From Pavlovales sp. CCMP2436 (Eukaryota > Haptophyta > Pavlovophyceae > Pavlovales), in NCBI GenBank assembly GCA_026770615.1, contig MU631659.1:1-22775 (forward strand): a stretch of DNA of 22,775 bases, read 5' to 3'. How positions within the stretch are numbered: the first letter of the stretch is position 1; each line of letters opens with the position of its first letter. Below the pieces are notes generated by a model. The model made no database searches, was not told the DNA's origin, and worked only from the letters and a program-made list of their open reading frames with translations. Of this stretch, positions 18,287-22,775 are shown in pieces. Both the position numbers and the translations under genes were made by a program.

Positions 18287-19130
18287 ATGGACACCAGCAA
18301 GAGCCTGGGAAATCGAAAACTCTATGCTACCGTAAACCTCATGGACATGGACGTTGTGGGCGACGGGAACTGTTTCCTCTATGCAGCCATGGGAATCGAC
18401 GGCAACGGTGCAAGTCACAAACAAGCAGCAGCGAACCTCCGCGAACGAGCCATAGCCCACGCCCGGACGCTACCCGAAAACGTCCAGAACCACTTGGACC
18501 TCAGACGGCCCGACGAAGACCCAATAGATCCCTGTGGCAACAGCACCGCTCCCATGTGGTCGATGGCATACCAGGCAAAGGAAGGCGGTTGGATACACAA
18601 CAACATGTTCTACAGCATAGCAACCATCCTATGGATCGATATAGCAATATAGGGGATCGCGGGCAATAAGAACGACGCTTTTCGAGGCTGAGACTGAGTT
18701 TCTTAGCAAATTACATACAAACAATTGTTAAATTTTGGTTAAAATTACTATTGAAGGGCAAAAAAACGAGGCTCTGTTACTTAACACGACGGTTTCTTAT
18801 TGCCCGCGATCCCCTGTAATAGCCACTCACAAGCAAGTGGGAATAGACGTGACCTCAACCTTATTTATTCATATGGCAGGCCCAGACCCCAACCTACCTC
18901 ACCCAGCCCATCCAATACCAAATCAACTATTAAGCGTCCAATGGGCGCCACCACCAGCACCAAGACCAGGGGCACGCAGGCTCCGACAACATCCACTACT
19001 CACACTGATAAACACACCCAGACAAACATACCTCGGACCCAAGCCCATTCGCGTGATACACAGCAACATCGGCTCACACTACAGAGGAACCAAACCACTT
19101 ATCCCAGGCCAACAACCGCAACCATCTTAG
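18287..19130 (+). pseudogene. OTU-family cysteine protease-like gene, split by a MITE
   Basis: From the ATG at 18287 (MDTSKSLGNRKLYATVN) the frame holds the OTU active-site signature DVVGDGNCFLYAAMG with the catalytic Cys, then LRERAIAHARTL, as in ovarian-tumour-type deubiquitinases. It stops inside a 165-bp insertion. After it, another frame (ending 19130) supplies the expected tail, VGIDVTSTLFIH and IRVIHSNIGSHYRGTKPL, where HY is the likely catalytic His. The open frame extends upstream to 18146, but that part is the repeat cluster, so the later ATG is preferred. OTU domains are found in host proteins and in many transposons; the setting here favours a transposon-derived copy. Confidence 0.65.
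18651..18815. mobile_element. 165-bp MITE with perfect 22-bp terminal inverted repeats
   Basis: AGGGGATCGCGGGCAATAAG plus AA at 18651-18672 is exactly reversed and complemented at 18794-18815. The interior is unrelated, AT-rich and carries no gene. It lies inside the OTU-like frame. Removing 18650-18815 would join ATA at 18647 to GTA at 18816 in one frame, which shows the insertion point. No clear target duplication is visible. It is non-autonomous, of unknown superfamily. Confidence 0.85.
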
Positions 19131-20485
19131 ATGAGGAGAGAGTTTTTTAAGAAAGAGGGGGGATATTGAGACACTCCGCCGCCTGCGTCTAGACCAGGGG
19201 TTGGAGATTACCGCCCCCGGCGGTTAGGCGAGCTGCGCATTAGCGCACGTCATTTTAATTTTATACCAATAATTGTATCCCAAAAAATGTCCCAAAAAAT
19301 ATCCCAAAAAATGTCAACTGACAATTTCAACTGACACCCACCCACAACTGACACCCAGTACAAACAATATTTCCAACAACCTACCGGCTTAATCATGTTT
19401 TAAGGCTTAATCACGTTTAAAAAAAAAATCGCCCAAGGAAAATCCGCTAACCCTCCTTCACGCTCCCGCCTCTCACCCGCCTTCTTCATCTTCGTCGTCG
19501 CCCCGTCATCGCGCTCGCTCGAGCGCTGTCGTGCTCGCCTTTCTCGCCGACGTGCTGAAGCCCGCCGCCCTACATCTTCGTCCGGCACGCGGCTCGAGCT
19601 TGTCCTTCGTCGTGCTCGTCGCCCTTTAACTTCGTCTGGCACGCGGCTCAAGCTTGTCCTTCGTCGAGCTCGCCCGTCGGTGCTCAAGCTCGCCCCACCT
19701 ACTTTCTCGCGCGGCTCGTCCACGCGCGGCTCGTCCTCAATCGGCTCAAGCTTGTCTGACACGTCGCATGCTGCTTCAGCTTGTGCTCGTCTTCCCGTCG
19801 TCCACGCGCCTGCAGATGTCTACCCATATCGCGTGGCTGTCGTGCGAGCACGTGCGGTGTCGAATGCCAGTTGCGCAAGTCAACCCGCAACCCGCCGATG
19901 CCGGCCGTCTCGCCCATGGCCCCCGACCGTGCGCGAGCCTCCCGTCAGCATCAAGACCCTCGCTCACACCGACCTCGTGGGACGCGGGGGCGCACACTCA
20001 CGGAGGGCAGACGGGGTGCATGCAGATCCTCCCCTTGACCCGCAGGTCGCAGCCAACCGCCAACCGAGCCCCCAACTCTCCTTCGGCCTTCATCCCTGCT
20101 CCGATACCAATATTGGGGAAAAGTGAGAAATCATCGGCGCCGATTTTGGAATCCTTTTCCGTGTTCACAGGCGGGTGCAGCCCCTCACTCTTCTCGTCGT
20201 GCAGCCCCTCAATCCGTGCGATGGACAGAACGGCCGTCTGGTCATTTGCTTACCGGCCTATCAATAACTTGTAATTTATTCCGCTCGACTCTCATCGTCG
20301 GTTCATAACGACGTCGCTTACTCTGTCTGAGAGGTGAATCCGAAAAGCCCATTAAGGTTTCTACCCATGTACGACCCGGACCCGTTTTTAATAAATCTGG
20401 GAGTTGAAGCTACGACTCTGGATTTTATGTGATCCACCTTGTGAAACGCAGCAGGGGCTCGAAGCTCACCGATGGGCACGAGCTG
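19131..20485. other. Spacer, mostly GC-rich, no convincing gene
   Basis: The first part has a short minisatellite at about 19278-19315 (CCCAAAAAATGTC and CCCAAAAAATATC) and CAACTGACA repeats. From about 19,440 to 20,050 the sequence is GC-rich with partly repeated segments (GCACGCGGCTCGAGCTTGTC near 19577 and again, with changes, near 19638). Frames are open on both strands, for example 19762-19400 on minus (twice RRRTS.SRVPDE) and 19654-20274 on plus, but they show no domain and codon order looks random. The last 200 bases presumably hold the promoter of the polymerase gene. Confidence 0.4.
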
Positions 20486-22621
20486 ATGGCCATGCATTCG
20501 CTGCGCCTACTCATCGCCGCGCTGCTCCTGATGGCGACCCCGGCGCACCGGTTGGCCGCGCGCGTCTCCTCTCTCGGCGGCCACTTAGCACGCGTCGGTC
20601 CGCAGCGTGCGGCGCGCGCGCGCGCACAGCTCTCAATTTTCACTGGCCACAGCGAGCTGCCGCCGCTGTCGCCGCGCGGCTTGCGCCCGCTCGCGGCGAG
20701 CTACGCGACCGACGCGCACGTGTACCTGCCGACGTTTAGCGGCCATTCGGCGCCGGCGCCGCCCGCGCAGCAGCTGCCGCCGCAGCTGCGCGGGCTGCCG
20801 CCGCAGCTGCCGCAGCCGCCGCAGCCGCGCGCCACGCCGCCACCGCGCGACCCGTGGGGCCCGCACGCGGTCGAAGGCGTGACGATCGTGCGCACCGAGG
20901 CGGAGGCGCACCGCGTGCTCGCGCAGCTGATGACGCTGACGGCCGAGACTGGCCGCTACCACGCGATCGACACGGAGACGCACGGCGTGGACCTCAAGAA
21001 GGTCGGCCCCGTGGGCAACGGCGAGGTGATCTGCCTTTCGATCTACTGCGGCGAGGACCTCGACTTTGGCACCGGGCCGTGCGTCTGGGTCGATAACTGG
21101 TCGCGCTCCGACGAGCTGGGCGACGGGGTCGCGGACGGCGTCGCGGGCGTTGGTGAGGAGGGCGCACACGTGCGGCGGGGGCACAAGACGAATCTGCTGC
21201 GTCTCTTCGACAAGTACCTGGCCGACCCGCAGATCCGCAAAGTGCTGCACAACCTCTCCTTCGACCGGCACATGCTCGCAAACGAGGGGCTCGCGGTGCA
21301 CGGCTTCGCGGGGGACACGATGCACATGGCGCGGCTGTGGGACTCGTCGCTCTCCAAGCAGTCCGCCGCCGCCTCCGCACTGTCGCGCGCGGCGGAGGCG
21401 GATCGGGCGGGCGGGGTGCCCGCGGCGGGGTACAACGACGCGGCGTACGCGGACGCCTCCATCGCCGCCGGCTTGGCCGAGGAAGGGGAGGAGGAGGAGG
21501 GCGCCACTGCCGCGGGCTACTCGCTGGCGGCGCTCACGTCCGCGCTGCTGCCCAAGCTCGCCAAGCGGCCGATGAAGGAAATCTTCGGCGTGCGCAAGCT
21601 GAAGCTCGACGGCACCCCGGGCAAGGTGGTCACGCTGCCCGACCCGCTGGTGCTGCAGCTAACGGAGGACTCGCGCGCCGCCTTCATCCTCTACTCGGCG
21701 CACGACGCGAAGGCGACGTGGCACCTGCGCAACGACCTGGAGCACAGGCTGCGGGGCATGCCCTGGGGGCGGTCCTCGGCGGGCGCGCGCAACATGTTCG
21801 ACTACTACGTCGAGTTCACGCGCCCGTTCGGCGACCTGCTCGTCGACATCGAGGCGAACGGCTTCAAGATCGACGTGGGGCGGCTGCCGGCGGTGCAGGC
21901 GGAGGCGGAGGCGGTGCTGCGCGAGGCCGAAGCGAACTTCCGCCAGTGGGCCTCCTCGCAGTGCGCGCACGCCAAGTGGATGAACATCGGCTCGTCCGCG
22001 CAGCTCGCGCAGCTCCTCTTCGCGCCGCCGCGGCCGAGCGGGCAGGCGGGCGGCGAGAGCCTGCTCCCCGCCGCGGCGCTCAAGACGCTCTGCGCCTGGG
22101 CGCCGCCTGCCGTGCTCGAGGACGCGCTCGGCGCCGCGCGCGCGGCCGAGCTGCTCGCGCCCGCCGCGAAGTCCGACTCGGACACCGACGACGAGAGCGA
22201 GCCCGCCGCCGCCGCCGTTAAGAGACGACCCGCGGGCCCCGGGCGGCCGCCGGCGGGCGCGGCGGAGAAGCGCCCGTTCAACGCGCCCGCTCTTGCCTTG
22301 CCCGTGCTGCGCAGCTTCAAGGTGGCCATCTGCGAGGAGATGCGCAAAGACATGGCGGCAGAGCTCCTCGCTGTCGAGGCCGCGCTGCTCGCCGCCGTCG
22401 CGCGCGCGGGCGTGGCAGCGCCGGAGGCGGGGAAGCTGGCGACGGTGCGCAGCAAGGCCCTCGCCGCACTCGCGAGGCGCAAGCACACGCAGATCCAACT
22501 GGGTGGACTGGGCGTGCCCCCGCCCATACTGACCAAGGGCGGCTCGCCCTCCACCTCGTCGGGCGCCATCAACGAGCTGGTCAAGTCGGGGGCAGTGCGC
22601 GCACACCTAGAGCGAACGCAG
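20486..22621 (+). CDS. Family-A organellar (plastid-type) DNA polymerase, first exon, partial
   Basis: A 712-codon frame opens at ATG 20486 (MAMHSLRLLIAALLLMATPA). Residues 1-24 look like a signal peptide and are followed by an Arg/Ala/Ser-rich stretch, fitting a bipartite plastid leader. A Pro/Gln-rich linker lies at about 90-125. The 3'-5' exonuclease follows: Exo I AIDTETHG (D162, E164), Exo II LHNLSFD (N256, D260) and Exo III YSAHD (Y403, D407), all catalytic residues present. The start of the polymerase domain follows (YVEFTRPFGDLLVDIEANGF, then GSPSTSSGAINELV near the end). Palm motifs A-C are not in the window. The frame meets a CAG/GTGACT splice donor at 22621/22622. The enzyme would copy plastid or mitochondrial DNA. 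The Ala/Glu-rich insert at about 295-345 is unusual. Confidence 0.8.
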
Positions 22622-22775
22622 GTGACTCTCAGCGCTTCTCGCTGCTTCTGTTTATCCTACTTCTTCCTTTGCTTCTCGCCTCTTGTTGCTTCTTGTTCTT
22701 GTTCTTGTTGCTTCTTGTTCTTGTCCTTGTTGCTTCTTGTTCTTGTTCTTGTTGCTTCTTGTTCTTGTTCTTGTT
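22622..22775 (+). other. Start of an intron with a pyrimidine-rich minisatellite
   Basis: After the GTGACT donor the sequence turns into imperfect repeats of TTGTTCTTGTTGCTTCTTG to the window end. It has no stop in the exon frame, so the open frame alone does not show the exon end. The donor match and the sudden change to low-complexity sequence do. The minisatellite has a period of about 18-24 bases with internal TTGTTC steps. Confidence 0.6.

Noticed and set aside
19654..20274. 206-aa plus-strand ORF and overlapping ORFs in the GC-rich spacer
   Set aside because: Frames are open on both strands as expected for GC-rich DNA, with no domain or protein-like composition and partial DNA repeats inside.
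20633..22606. Long minus-strand ORFs opposite the organellar polymerase
   Set aside because: They are shadows of a GC-rich gene; the plus frame has the complete exonuclease motifs, whereas these are Arg/Ala-rich without any motif.

Overview
The window looks like nuclear DNA of a eukaryotic alga that carries an integrated, decaying polinton-like virus (PLV). Three things point to this. First, there is a sharp change in base composition: about 400-16,440 is AT-rich and densely packed with virus-type genes, whereas about 16,440-22,775 is GC-rich. Second, the AT-rich block holds a recognisable PLV gene set: double-jelly-roll major capsid protein, A32-type packaging ATPase, a family-A polymerase (TVpol) joined to an SF3 helicase, a class-3 lipase, a tyrosine recombinase and a very large LamG-domain fibre/adhesin. 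Third, the right end carries the 5' part of a family-A organellar DNA polymerase with a signal-peptide-like leader, as expected for a nucleus-encoded protein of an alga with a secondary plastid. A haptophyte is my best guess, but that is inference.

Layout. 1-400: fragments of a GC-rich host repeat (5'-truncated, constant 3' end). 400-1,245: non-coding AT-rich DNA with a 46-bp-arm inverted repeat. 1,404-5,956 (-): fibre/adhesin, broken many times, with another copy of the host repeat inserted at 4,073-4,171. 5,997-6,668 (+): lipase. 6,665-7,300 (-): putative penton/minor capsid. 7,617-8,311 (-): unrecognised protein. 8,338-9,057 (-): packaging ATPase. 9,076-10,680 (-): major capsid, holding seven 31-bp tandem units and a 158-bp foldback element. 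10,728-11,128 (-): two small intact ORFs overlapping by ATGA. 11,181-11,639 (+): intact coiled-coil protein. 11,640-12,398: AT-rich gap with a near-perfect 32-bp hairpin. 12,399-14,809 (-): TVpol-SF3 helicase. 14,855-15,067 (-): small basic protein. 15,147-16,435 (-): tyrosine recombinase, whose ATG lies next to the junction with a GC-rich Harbinger-type transposase (to 17,347, -). Beyond that come GC-rich repeats, an OTU-protease-like ORF split by a 165-bp MITE, repeat-rich spacer, and the plastid-type DNA polymerase exon from 20,486.

The virus genes together would cover capsid assembly (MCP, penton), genome packaging (ATPase), replication (TVpol-helicase), integration (tyrosine recombinase), host attachment (LamG fibre) and membrane attack (lipase). 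Almost none can be expressed whole as read. I found at least 12 premature stops with the frame conserved on both sides, and many frameshifts, several caused by short tandem duplications whose lengths (19, 29, 31 bp) are not multiples of three. Stop codons of all three kinds also end the genes, so decay fits better than a variant genetic code. I saw no rve integrase, family-B polymerase, capsid protease, tRNA, rRNA or CRISPR.
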